Shown piece by piece: positions 28,420 to 52,400 of a stretch of 64,000 nucleotides of DNA. Source of the DNA: Siniperca chuatsi (Eukaryota > Chordata > Actinopteri > Centrarchiformes > Sinipercidae); the NCBI RefSeq assembly GCF_020085105.1, contig NC_058044.1, forward strand, positions 22,987,206 through 23,051,205. Direction: 5' to 3'. The stretch's first letter is position 1. Each line of letters starts with the position of its first letter. Under the pieces are notes generated by a model. That model was not told the origin of the DNA. It was given only the letters and a program-made list of their open reading frames with translations, and ran no database searches. The translations under genes and the position numbers were made by a program.

Positions 28420-31027
28420 TCACTGAGCTGACGGGGCGCCTCCTGTTGGCACTGATGGTCTGGTCCTTCTGGCAGCAGACTCCTCCACTACAAAAGAGTA
28501 GTTATACTGAAAAAACAAAATAAGGTGAGTATATTCTTTGTTAGGAAAAGTGTATGTTCTTAATTTAAGAATCACAGAACTGAAATTGAGAGTCAGATGC
28601 GACCCTACCTCATTTTCAATGTCTTGGAGAGACTTTATGCAAATGTTGTTTAACTGAGAGTTCAGTTGAGTCTGAGAGGGAGGTAAAGCAAAGAGAAATA
28701 AATGTGAATACATGTTTAGAGGCATTAGAGGCTTGGGGTGAAAAAGGACAAGACAAGAGATAAAGTGAGGCAAAAAACAGCCACATTTTGCAATGGAATC
28801 CATCACTTTAGTATTGTTGAAAATGTCAAACGTACCGTGCCGTTTGCATGGATATCAAACTTTGGGTGAAGGCTAAAGGGAACGCCATCTAGAGCTGCAG
28901 AGAGGGAAGGTAGGTAATACTTGAGTGGATTGCCTGCAGTGAGAAATAGTAATATGTTTCCTGTGTACGAGGGGAGTACCTGTGATTCCCTGGATACTGT
29001 TGTCAGCAGGTTTGTCCAAGTTGTCCTTGGTGTGGAGGCTGTGGCGTCTCTGGCTCAGTTTATTATTTGGCAGTGGAGGAAGAGGGTTGCTGCGGAGACA
29101 AATAGATAAATATTAACGCCAAGAGTTAAAACATCTTCAGGATACAAACTGTGCTATACTGTAGGGTTTTAAAACCGCATTCTCTCTTATTTCGACCTTT
29201 ATTAAGGAAAACTTAAAATTATGATGTTTTTCTTTATGTTATTGGTTACCAATGTAAAATTTTGTCCTCCAGTCCAATCAAGTTATTGTCATTTGAATTG
29301 GCTGTATTTAAATGCCTCTGTACCAGAAGAGTCATAACGTGTCCCCCAATAAATGATGACAAGTACTAATTTTGTGAATTATTAAAATGCACTGTAGGAC
29401 TTCTCTATGTTATACCTTAAATAGGTACTGTACCTGGGTCTGAGGGGCAGCGGAGCAGACGGCTGCTCCAATGAGAGTCTGCGGAGGTCCAGACTGACAC
29501 TGCGGGGCTTGGCTTGGGGCATGGGGCTAGAAAAATAGCCCTTTCTGCACCACAACACGTAGCCATGGACGTCTCTGGGGAGAAGGCACATTTAATGATA
29601 CATTTAGAGCTGTATATTTGCCAATTAAGTACTGAATGCACAGTTGAAAGCAAGGGGTATTTAAATAACTCATTTCTGAATACACACCACTGTGTTTTAG
29701 GTTATGGGATTTAAGAAATGCCTTGACAAAACAGGCGTAAGTCAAATGTTTGTATATGCGGATGTTACCAACCCCACATATGTGTAGTGCTGCAACATCA
29801 TTTTGCTTTTGGCTGTCAGTTTGATTTCCAACACAGCTGTGTCCACACTGCCCACTGGGACGACGCGTACACACACCCGTTTCTTCTTTGAAACAGAGGT
29901 TTCTGGACACACAAACAGAGATACAGATAACGTCCATCAGACTGCAATTTAAATTAGCAGTGAGTAAATAAGACATCAAATATCAGGAATGTGTTAACAA
30001 CTGTATGTGTGTGCGTGTGAGAGAGTATAAAAAATGTGTGTGTATATGTACTCACTTGGTTCAAGGTGCTCTGCTATATAGCAATAACCATGAGGAATAG
30101 AGTCCTTATCTGAAATAAGCTGAATGTCTGACACTACCATACCACCTGCCAAGTCCTATTGAGAGAGAGAGAGAGAGAGATACGGTCCGTTTATGGAAGA
30201 CAGGAGGGACAAGTGCAGACAAACAAACTGTCAAAAGTAATAGTTATTAAAAGTATGGAAGAGTCTCTCTGATCTCATATCTGTCAGTTACCTTGCTGTA
30301 ACAGAGGTAATATCCAGACTTCATCGCAAAGCTGCGTGTAAAGTTCGCTGCTGCGCCGTCTTCTGTGATGCTGATCTGCAGAAGGGCAGAGAGATTAAGA
30401 AGAAAAGGGGTATGGTTAGATATACCACATGTGACATCACAAACATGTCGAAGTAATATGGCAAGTTGAGGTGTAGAGAGAGTGGTTGATGTTAGTGGTG
30501 GTATACTGTCTGTATATAACTAGACAGACTGAAATAATATGGCTGGTCAAATCTGGGCCCCACCCATACATGACAGTGGACATGTTTCCACTTTTCTTTC
30601 CACTGTGAGGCTGTATCATGGCTACAAGTTAATTTGTCAAGGCAAAAAATAGCAACTTCCCTTCATTTTGTCAGACCTTTTGTCTGTTTGCAAAATACTG
30701 TACAAACCTTTGTTACAAGCACACAAGACTACCACAATATTTTTCCCCTTAGCCTTCAGAAAGAATCAAAGTGTTCTTTCTTTTCAAGACTTTACGCAAA
30801 CTGTTTGTGGTCACTGTTGAGTGAAATGTTGAAATACCTGGTTCCTATTTATTGGGTAGGTTTCTAAATTAAAACATTGTTACTCTGGTGACAACAATGT
30901 GTATGTATTGTATAAACCTCTATTTCTCTGTTCGTACCAGGTTGAAATCTCTGGGGCAGGTGCTGGTGTTGGAGGTCCATGCCACTGCCGTAATTGGCCG
31001 GACTCCCCCACGCTCCATCAAAGACAT
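28420..31027 (-). CDS. mvb12a: Multivesicular body subunit 12A (ESCRT-I), complete
   Basis: An ESCRT-I accessory subunit that acts on endosomes in sorting ubiquitinated cargo. It has 287 codons (human about 273). Coding exons, minus strand: 31027-30938 ([17 protein letters not shown]), 30375-30292, 30155-30056, 29902-29773, 29574-29434, 29089-28980, 28894-28836, 28671-28609, 28506-28420. Phases agree throughout. The MABP domain (about 10-150) includes [44 protein letters not shown] and [12 protein letters not shown] basic Ser/Pro linker follows. The C-terminal UMA domain has [23 protein letters not shown] and [14 protein letters not shown]. The exon 29902-29773 donor (GTTGGT) is weak but required by phase. 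The first coding exon begins exactly at its ATG after the acceptor, so a further exon lies upstream. Confidence 0.94.
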
Positions 31028-31149
31028 CTGAGGAAGAGAAAAAGAAAAAAGTACAGTAAATGAGGAAGTTACAGGGCGTCTGGAAGGGAGGGCAACAATA
31101 TAAATGTGTGTTTTAATGGCCAGAAGAGGTTTTTATACAATCTACACTA

Positions 31150-31370
31150 CTGTGGTAGTGGAGATCACAATCAGCTTTATTGGCCAAGTACTGTATACAT
31201 ACGAAGAATTTGATTCCTATTTTTTTCATTGCTTTCAATGTACTTACACAGAAATCGACCTAACAGCTAAGAACAAGGACAAAAAAGCTCAACAAATAAA
31301 GGTAAACAATAGACAGGACTATATACAAGTATGTGGGAATAAAAGGTGTATAAATCTATAAAAAAGTAGA
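31150..31370. repeat. Interspersed repeat in mvb12a intron 1
   Basis: The stretch from ATCACAATCAGCTTTATTGG through CTCAACAAATAAAGG resembles a repeat common in percomorph genomes (SINE or LINE 3' end). I recognise the landmark sequence but cannot assign the family. The short open frame over it is not a gene. Confidence 0.5.
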
Positions 31371-32667
31371 GATTCTCATTGTCTGTCATTTCTTGTGCGT
31401 GTGTGTGTGTGTAAGAATGTGCTATCTCTGGGACTTATTGACACTGTGAGAACCAACTTGCTGTGTCCCTGTGACAAAATGTGAGGACTCACAAAGGTAA
31501 ATAGGCTCCCATTCAGTCATGAATTCATGTTATCCCTAAGCTACACTGTCTAGGACAGAAAGATCCTATTCAGTCTAAATAGTCATGTCATCGCTGTACA
31601 TTCAAGGGCAGATAAAACTATTCAGTGCAAGAATCCATTCCTAAATACAGCAGTTCCTCTTAGGGAGTTCTGCATTTCCCTTTTTATGAGATGTTTTTAT
31701 ATTAAAAAGTTATTTTGCCAAGCACCCCTATTCTGGTAGAAAGTATGGTGGGTTGATATGGATAAAATCCTCTATCAAGGTAAATTACATACCTGAAAAA
31801 TCAAAGCACTACATTAAATTGATATGAAAATCATATAAAAATCTTGGTATGACAAAATCTCTGATGGTAGACAAATGTATAGTCTCATGTTATATATTAT
31901 TATATTGCATATCCCTAGTAGAAACCATCACCACAGCAGTGGCCCTGACCCCTTTTTAGTTTGTAACTCCTATAAAAAATAAAGTGATTTCTACTGGTGA
32001 CCCCTGTTAAAAGGTTTCATGCTGCACATAGAACAGTTTCAAAAATGAAAAATATTTCCCCTTTTCAAATGTTTGAAATGAGATTAATTATAAAATGCGT
32101 AGAGACTGACAACCGTTTTCAGTTTTCACCAGACAAAGCAGCCACAACCGTTAATACACAGAGAGGAAGATGAGTGATTAATTTTGAATGAATAAAAGCC
32201 AGAATGTATTAAACCTGCTAAGTGTGAAAAGTGAAGTGGGGGTGGATTTGTTTATTTACTTACTTACGTAATACCTACTGTTATTGTCTGAACTCTATTT
32301 TGGTATCAGGTTGGGAAATCAATACCAGGCAGATGCAGGTAACTTAGCATAAATAAATCCTGGCTAAGCTTTGACAGTTGAATTGCTTTACCAGCAACTT
32401 TGATATCAACATTATCACACTTCTGTCTTTCCTAACAAATTCACGCGTACTGTAATAGTGTTATTCATAAGAATAACCGGAGTAAATCATTTATAAAGAC
32501 TGGTTTGGAGTCATTTTGGAGTCATGTACTTATATGATGAGCCGAGCTTACTTTACGAGCCGTAGCGACCTTTACATTGACAAAACTTTGCTGCTTCTTG
32601 TTCAAAATTTGCTTAATTCCTTTTCTTTTATGAGTCGACTAATAAAATCATAGGAATTCATACTTAC

Positions 32668-32805
32668 TCTGTCTCTGTATTCACTGCTGTCTCTTCGAGG
32701 TGAAACGGTTTGGCAGGCGAACAACTTTTTAGTTAACAGCCGAAATGTGTTGGTCTTCCTTGTCAAAGCAGGAAGTACTGAATCCATTCTGACTCCAACT
32801 CCCAT
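32668..32805 (-). other. mvb12a: mvb12a first exon (5' UTR, possibly coding)
   Basis: A GTAAGTATG donor follows 32668. Upstream the sequence is an open frame in phase with the next exon: ATG at 32787 (context AGAATGG, strong) or 32805, then 40 codons (MDSVLPALTRKTNTFRLL...SSEYRDR) running directly into MSLMERGG. Either transcription starts inside this exon and it is untranslated, or the protein has an alternative N-terminus. mvb12a proteins I know begin near MSLMERG, so untranslated is the default reading. Confidence 0.6.
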
Positions 32806-32856
32806 CAGACCACGGGGCAAGACGTCAGAATTAAACGCCAGCTCAAGTCTGAACGC

Positions 32857-32867
32857 AAGATGGCGGC
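32857..32867 (+). promoter_or_regulatory. mvb12a: YY1-type motif at mvb12a promoter
   Basis: AAGATGGCGGC matches the canonical YY1 site. Such sites occur just around or downstream of transcription starts of housekeeping genes. It lies 70 bases upstream of the in-frame ATG at 32787. Confidence 0.55.
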
Positions 32868-32869
32868 AT

Positions 32870-35800
32870 TACAACGGTCAGAAAAACAGTCAGCTTGTGT
32901 GTACGCGATCTGTTATATTTGAACAATTTGGATTTTTTTCCTTGTTTGTGTTGTTAATGTAGGCCTACTCAAATAAAAAAGGAAGAAATAAACATTACAT
33001 TTAGCCTCTTTTAGCTCGTTCACAAACTGGTCAGGCTATTGGTGTGTACAGAGGGGTGCTGAGAGAAGGATCGATTCTCATTTACATGACAATGAGTGTG
33101 AGCAGGGCAGGCTGAGGTGGGAGAAAGGAGAGAGTGAGAGGAGGATAATGGAAAGGGGTGACAAAAGGTGGGCAAGATGGGGAGATAAAGGGGGGCAAAT
33201 GGAGAGAACAGGGAATGAGAGATAAAGAAGGGATGAATTGTAGGGAACATAAAAGGACAAAGAGAAGATGTGAGACAAGACTGTCAATGAAAACTGCGCA
33301 CATAGGCTACACACACTTCTGGTTTAAAGGATAAGGCTACTGATATTATATATTTTTCTTACAAACAACAAATCCCATGAAAAAAACAAAACCAACAATT
33401 AACTGAGCCTACTAACAAGCAGGCCTATAGTAGCCTACTGCATGTGTAACCAAAGCCTAATGTGGTTTAGCTTATTCCTCTGTGCCATAGTCCTCCATTG
33501 TTGTTTAATTAATGGAGCGGGTGGACTGTTCCATCTCGGTGAAAATGGAAATCAGCTTTATTCAGAGCATTTAGCTTTATTGGCTGATTGACCAATTAAT
33601 GAGAATGAGCCAGCTGTAATCTGCTGAGACTAAAACAAAGGGGAGAAGAGGCAAGTGAGTGCCAGTGAGTGCGTCTGTGTGTGTCTGGATGCCTCCACAT
33701 CTGTGTGTCTGCTTGTTGGGGGAGCATGCAGCTGCCTGTGTGTGAGCGGTAGTAAATACGAGCGTGATAGACTGAGAGAGAGAGCAGGTTCAAACGCTCT
33801 GGTGCTTCCTATATGCTGGGGGATTCATTCATCTTTTCCATCGCGTCAGTCTCCTGTCTAGAGTGACAGCAGTATAGACACAAATGCATTAAGCTCATAC
33901 ACACAAACACACACTTCTCAAGAACATGAAGTCTCAATCACAGCGAATTGAGTTGAAAAAAATACAATAATTCATGGCCACCACCACACACACAGGGCTT
34001 CCCCACAACCTGTAGATATGTGTACTGAGGTATTGAGAAGGAGGTGGTAAGTGTATGAGAGAGAATGACTGCGGGCAAGCAAATGTTCCACCCAAGCAAT
34101 GAAATTAACACTTTTAAATTACATTTATTTGAAAGAAATCTTGCAGAACTAGCAAGTTGGGAGAGGAAAATGGACAGTGAAAATCTTCAGAAATAATAAA
34201 CACAATCATTTGGTGTTAAATATGTTACCGCAGTATCTGCATTATCATCAGAAACCACCACACACAAGTCACAAAGGGATCATAGTGATGAAGTTACTGA
34301 CATTTCAGCAGCCACCCAATAAAGTTCTAGCCTCCAATATCTCAGCAAAAGATCCTTTATTTAATCTTTACATCAAGAAATCAAAAATTGATCAGCTCCA
34401 GAGTGAAGTCAACCCAGTAATTGTATAAAAATGATTACTGCCACCTGTACTAAAAGCAAAGACAGTTTGTATGATGACCTGCTGATTGGCATAAAGCAGA
34501 TAAAACTGAACTTGATGAAACATGTAAAAATATAATTTCATTATAGACTATATATATAGGATGAGGTCACCATAAACTCAATAGTGTGCATCAGAGATGC
34601 AGTCTCAGGGCACCTTTAGGTAGGCTATTCTAGGACGTCCTAACACACACACACACACACACACAATTAGTATTAGTATTGGTAGCATCATCATCATCAT
34701 CATCAACAACATTGTGTCCATGGTGAAATTTCAACTGCAGCATTTCCCGGAGCCCGCCGACATACTGATGGAGAGCTGCGTCAAAGCAGCCAGAAACATC
34801 AGGAACAAGACCGGAATTCAATCGAGGTTGCTTTCAAAGTAAAAGCACTATAACATAGCCATTCTTAAACAACTGTTTCATGTTTGTGCAGGACTGGACT
34901 GGGAATGAAAAATTCCCCCTGGACTTTTTGACTCAGACCGGCACACCGATTAAACAAGATTACTGAACAATATTAAAATAAAATGATAATTTAATACTAT
35001 AATGTTAGTATAGTATGAATGCATTAGTTATATAATGTTAGTTTATTCATATATATATAGACAATACAGCAGTTTAATTTTTGTAGATTTTGTTCATTAA
35101 ATCCTTGTTCAAGAAAAATGGTCTAGTCTCTAATTTGGTAATGTTAAGTACTAACTTGTCAATAATCATAACGATCATGCCTAACAATGAGTTCAACATT
35201 TGAAAGTTAACTGTAGCACGTCAACCTTTTTTAATGTCCTGCCCCATCCAGGCTATGATTGGTCGGTTAGTAAAAAGGCACAATGACGAGCGCATCGACT
35301 TTATGAAAAAAGTGTTTCAACAAAAGGCACCAGATATAGCTGAATAGCCAGCTTGCCAAACCCAATCTTATCCCTACTGTCTTCTGTCTTACCGCTTCAG
35401 CTGCAGAACCTTGACTAACAGTTGAACTGGGCTCACTGGGCTGCTCTCTCTCCTCTCCGCTGCCTCCGACTCACTAGGCTGACATGACTGACTGGTAACA
35501 TCGCCAATGGAACAATTTGTTATTTTAAAACATCAGCCTTAAAGGACTTCAACCTCTTCTCTCTCAGCTTTTCAGCACCACCTTTATGTTTTCTTCTCTT
35601 TTTATTTGTCCACCCTGCTCCACTCCTAGTTATCCATGCGATGTCACCCTATTACAGAGACGGGAAAGGGGCGGGCCCAGGTAAAGTTAGAATGAACTGG
35701 ACCAAAAGTAATTGGCTGGTAGAGAGAGGCTGACAGATGCAATACCCAACCGCAGTGGGCCGGGAGCCGACTCGCCCTGAGCCAGTCAGACTCACAGTGG

Positions 35801-37576
35801 CGCATAATCAAAGCGGGCCGACGACGCATCTCTCTCGCTCTTGTTTTTGTATACTTTTGGCAAGAAGACACTGAGCCCAAAGGCCGGGGGTTTAAATATA
35901 TCATTGGGCCAGCCCAGTGTCAAGAAAAAACAGCAACACAATTAACTACTAAACTCTAAATTACGTGTCATAGGTTTGAGTTTTTATGAATGTTCAATTT
36001 CAGTGGTCATATTATTCTGTGTAGCTTGGCAGGACGAGTCTGTGGAGCACTCCACACACCTCCTGTCTTCTAGAGGCTCTGCCCTATCATCCTTATAACA
36101 TTTTCACAATAGAGATGAGCAGGCTGGTGAATTATATGCAATAGAAATGTCCCGATTAAAAGGTGATGTGTGTTCAGACAGCCCTGTAGGTCATGGGTGT
36201 CTCGTCCAGGGTGTAGTCCTACCTGCCGTGTGTATGTGTGTTGGGATACCCACAGCGGGCGACTCTGTACAAGATAAGCAGTTTAAATGGATCGATGGAT
36301 GATGTTGATGTAGTAATTCTGCCATTGTCAGGTGCTGACAAGTAGAAAAAAGGCTCCTTCGGAAGGAGAAACTGTGTTATGGAACAATAAAAATATTGTT
36401 TACCTCTGCATTTTCACAATATAGCCTACCACCAAGCTGCCTGTCCTCTGACTGTATTCCAAAACACAGCGTGACATGGCCATTAGTTGGACTCATTGAA
36501 CCATTTGTGTGTTTTGGCTTTTTTTTTTGTACTGTCGTAGACTTATATGCTGCCAAAACAATCTTCTTAATCTCGTCCACTTATTTAGGCCAAGTCATTA
36601 TTAAACAGACGCATTTGTGTTTATGTATTATTTGGTAATGTTGGAGCGGAAGTAGCCTTTTCTCATCCTGTGTAGCTTGACAGTGGGCGGCATTGCTCCG
36701 TGGTGTTTTTCTGGGAGGAGTGTGGCAGGGAAAGAAAACAGCAATAACTAATGGTAGGCTACAAACCTGGCAGTGTGAGACGTGGACGGAACCAGATAGA
36801 TGAAGTTCCTCAGGAATACCTTTCCTAGACCGTCTTTTAGATGACCCTGTCGGTTCACACTTTTAATGACCGAGCAGGTAAACGGGACTCGTGAATAAAA
36901 AGAGAGCAGGCGGAGACGGCGACATCAAAGGGACTAGATGCAGCTATAGCACCGTTCAGACCATTATTTAACACACACGAGCAGCCTCTCAAAGCACGGA
37001 GTGAGTTAGCTTTGTAGCAAGCCACTTCTGGTAATTGTTTGCGTTTTTTTGTTGCTCATATTAGGCTAAGCCCACACTCCATAGCTGCTGCTTGCATGTA
37101 TGGCCGCTCTGATAGTCTACGAATACGTTTAATTTTCCTTTTAAGCTTTTCTCCCCTTCGGAGCCTCCTGGTTTTGTCTTTTCAGGGGAAGAAAAGACGT
37201 GCGCACGCGCGTCGCGTACCGCTACTCATAAAAACAACAGTATCTTACCATAGGCTAATATTTTGTGAACCGTACCCTCCCATGCCGAAGAAGAATCACA
37301 GTTTGTAGACTCGTTGCTGAGTAGCGTTTTCCCGTTTTCTTCGGATAAGTAAACAGTACGGCTGCTGCACTTCGAGTTTTTTCCCTTTGTTATTCAGACC
37401 GAGACAAGCAGATAGCTCCAGCTGAAGCAACACGGCTCTCATTTTTGAGACCTGTATGTTTTTTGGAAAACTTTTCAGCCTCTCGGTATTCTCAGTGCTG
37501 AAAGTTGGAGAAGGAGCCCCCTTTGTAGTCACTCTCCTCACATCTCTCCCTCCACAATAAGTGGCACATTGGAGGT
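32870..37576. other. Intergenic region between divergent mvb12a and pbx4
   Basis: No coding signal. It contains a GA-rich strand (about 33060-33290), a CA run at about 34643-34665 followed by (ATC)n at 34687-34704, and a GC-richer block at about 35640-35930. From about 36880 it holds the putative pbx4 promoter and 5' UTR. The short open frames here are unsupported. Confidence 0.65.
34890..35925. mobile_element. Possible decayed DNA transposon
   Basis: The left side begins CAGGACTGGACTGGGAATG. The right side ends GGGCCAGCCCAGTGTC, roughly its inverse. The interior contains GC-rich pieces (for example GTGGGCCGGGAGCCGACTCG) unlike the flanks. There is no intact reading frame, and no target duplication could be confirmed. 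Confidence 0.35.
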
Positions 37577-49151
<11,575 letters not shown>

Positions 49152-50061
49152 TGAGGACCTGCCTGGAGAACTCTCTTCCCTCCTCACGGTCTCCATGTGA
49201 GTAGCTATGGTTACACACTGTTGTTATAGTTACACACTCTCCAACTGAATAGTGAGGGTAACCGCCTTTCTCTGTGTTAGCATGTGGTGTGGTGTGACAT
49301 GTTTTGTAGACCCTACTGATGATTACATACTGTGCACTGCACCACATCAACAACTGAACCTGAACACTAGATTGTTGTTGAGCATCAAAGGAAACATTCA
49401 CAATGAAATTGAATTCTGCTAAAAGGGAAAAAGGTATCGACTGTGTACCTTCCTTTCTAGTTGTAGGTTGGTACGTTTTTAGTTATTGTGGAGAGGTAGC
49501 CAAAATTAGAAAATCATCGCAAAGCCTATTTAAAACATTTCAAGGGCAGCTAGTTAGGAGTTTAATAGCATAATGTGTAACTATCTAGAACTCTAGCACT
49601 AAAGACAGGATCAAGAACCAAAGTGTTCAGTAATAGACTTAAAATACAGACCAAACCACAGATACAAAGACAGTGAATAGTGGACTTGCATTTAGCAACA
49701 CCATGTCCATGTTTTCTGTTTTTAGTGAATGTGTTAGTAGGTAATAGCTAAGGAAACATAAATGCACTGAAAGTGGATCTAACAAAATAACTTAAAAAAA
49801 TAATGCACTGAACTTTGCAAATAGATATACTAACACGGCCAGTGAATCTGAGGGTGTCTTATTTCTTTTACAGCTAAAATCCCGTCCCACTCTGAATGTC
49901 TGTTTCTGTAGGTTGATGATGGCCGGCAGGACAGTGGTGATCCCTCCCCCCACTCAGAGCACCAGGCAGCAAGCACTACATCACCTGCAGCTGATGCTTC
50001 ACCTTCCCTTCCCACTCCCCATCCTGCTCCTCAAACTAATACAACCCAGACTGTAGGCTGA
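49152..50061 (+). other. pbx4: pbx4 3' exons: remnant of long-isoform C-terminus / 3' UTR
   Basis: Exon 49111-49196 ends at a strong GTGAGT donor, 45 bases after the TAA at 49149-49151. The last exon (from 49912, acceptor CTGTAG) has an open frame VDDGRQDSGDPSPHS...QTNTTQTVG ending at TGA 50059-50061. This aligns by position with the WQDATTPSSVTSPTEGP tail of long PBX isoforms. In the main transcript these bases are 3' UTR, because the stop in exon 7 comes first. Confidence 0.6.
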
Positions 50062-50273
50062 CCTCCAGCCGAGCCACAAACAGACTCTTCAGCATTTCCA
50101 AAACTCTGCGACTTTTACCTTTTGTTTTGCTTTGTGATGCTGGTCCTTTCCCCACATCTCTCCCACAAGTTTTTTTTAACCCCTCTACTTTATGAATGTG
50201 TTGACACCTCTATATTTTTGTTTCTTTTTACAATTACCCACCACATTTTTCTTCTATTTAAAAAAAAAACATA

Positions 50274-50279
50274 AATAAA
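50274..50279 (+). terminator. pbx4: pbx4 polyadenylation signal (candidate)
   Basis: AATAAA lies 213 bases after the last open frame. AT-rich sequence continues to about 51540, where an ATTAAA could serve a longer form. No gene was seen in 50280-52400. Confidence 0.45.
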
Positions 50280-52400
50280 TGATGAAAAGATCTTTTTTTT
50301 TTATGTACTGCATCACGTGTGATGGTTTAGGGCCTGAATGTGGCCTTGAACCAGATGTGGATTTATCATTTTATTTAAAAATATAATAATTATAATTATT
50401 CTTAATTATAAGAATTAAAAGAAGAAAAAATTAGATTAGAAAAAAAATGAGAAAAAAAGGACAAAAAGAAAGCATGTAGTTATTTTTTAGATGTTAAACT
50501 ACGATTTTATTATTTCTTTTTTCTTTTAAGTTTTTTAAGAAAAAGGTTGTCACTGCGAAAATGCATTGAAAGAGTACAACAAAAACATCTAAATGGCAAA
50601 AATGATTAAACACATTGTCACTTATTACATTTTTGTATCCTGTGGTGTTGCTTCGGACAAGAACTGGGTTTAAGTTTGTTTGTATTTATATGATTGTAAA
50701 TACAATATTGCTTTAACAAGTAATTATGTTTCTTAAAAGCAACCAAACCAAAGAAGCTTTAACCCAGGAGATCAGGTTCTGTGTGTTGTGTCCATGAGCA
50801 CACTTGAGCTATTTAATCAGGTCAAATAGTTATGTTCAGTTTCAGATCATACAGTAATGTATGACAGACCATGTGTGTTTTTACTCTTCTGTACCCTCTA
50901 GTGTTGAGCAGTGCCACTGCATCTAATTAGCTTCTGGATATTTTGAAACAACTGTTTTTCCTGCCAAACCACGCTAAACCAGGAATGTTTTCTCCAAAAA
51001 CTCTTGTTTTTGCTGCCTTTCTTTGTTTTCTTTTTCTAGTTAATATTAAATGGCGAATGTCAACAAACCCTGAGACCTGATTAACAGAGAACAGGCTTTA
51101 TATCTAACTCTATTAGTCATTTATCTGCTGGAGGAGCTGCTGAGGTGGACAATTGTCCTGGAGTATTTGATAATGTAGTGAATGCCACACGATGTAATAG
51201 CTTGTTAGTATGATAAAATGCCCCTCAATTGGTCAAAAATGTAAAAAACAACAACATTGCTGCAAATGTAAATTGTTGCAATAAATTGTGATTATGACTT
51301 GACAGGATACAATGTACCAATAGGATGATGATGTAATAATAATTACATAATATCCTGAGTCTTAGAAGGCTATTATTTAATTAGTTAAAACTACACTCCT
51401 TAAAAAGTTATAATAATTGCTCTGTGTAAATCTGTAATGTTACGTTATCCAGAATGTGTTGTATTAACAGATTTCATTACTCGTGCAACCCGTTAAGATG
51501 AACCTTTTTATTGCATTTTGTTATTCTGCAAACATTAAAGTCAACTGCTACATATCCTTTTAAATGTCCTTGTCCGTCCCTTAAAATAATTATAATTCTG
51601 TGAGGACTGAGGACTATACAGAAGGTCTAATAGCCAGTGTTTTGCATGAGATTATTGATCATAACTAATCTAAGATGAGAAATCATAGTGATCATACTCT
51701 CTTCAGTGATTTCTGATGGTTCTTTGATGTTTTAATCGAGTTCTCTACATATTCTTTTCATGTCTTAAAGCATTATTTCTGAATATTCTCCAGCTTTACT
51801 TCAGGTGACTCACTAACAAATTCAGTGACAAAAAACAGGACAAAAACAAGGACAATTGTCCGTTGAGAGTCCTTTGAATTCTGTTTAATCAGCCACTTAT
51901 CGCTGTCGGCTCACTGGTCAATACAGTACAGAGACACATAGAGTGTCTGACTGAGTGAGATCATTTTCTTGGAAAGGAAGAAAATTCTCTGAAGACTAAA
52001 GTGATGAAATCAATGTCCCTATGTACTGTAGTTTGACACAAATTATTGCAATAACAAAGTCCAGCTTTTGTACTTTTCACCAGTATAGGTCCTACAACTT
52101 CTGTCCATGTAATATCAGTGACATGAGTTACTTGTTAGCATTTACTCAGTTAACAGCATGTCAACTGATGTCACTGGACATCATCCAGGCACCAGATGAT
52201 TTCGTAATCAAACAATTATTAGCTCAAAAGCAATATGGCAGTGAGACACTTCATACGTGACTAGCACTTGTGGACAATGTTTGATTAGGGGAAGGGGTAA
52301 GTTACGGGTTAAAGGTTGAAAGTGTAAAAAAAAAGAGAGACAGACACAGTGAAAGACAGATTGTACACAGGGGAGAAAGTGGGACTGTTCTCTGTTCATC

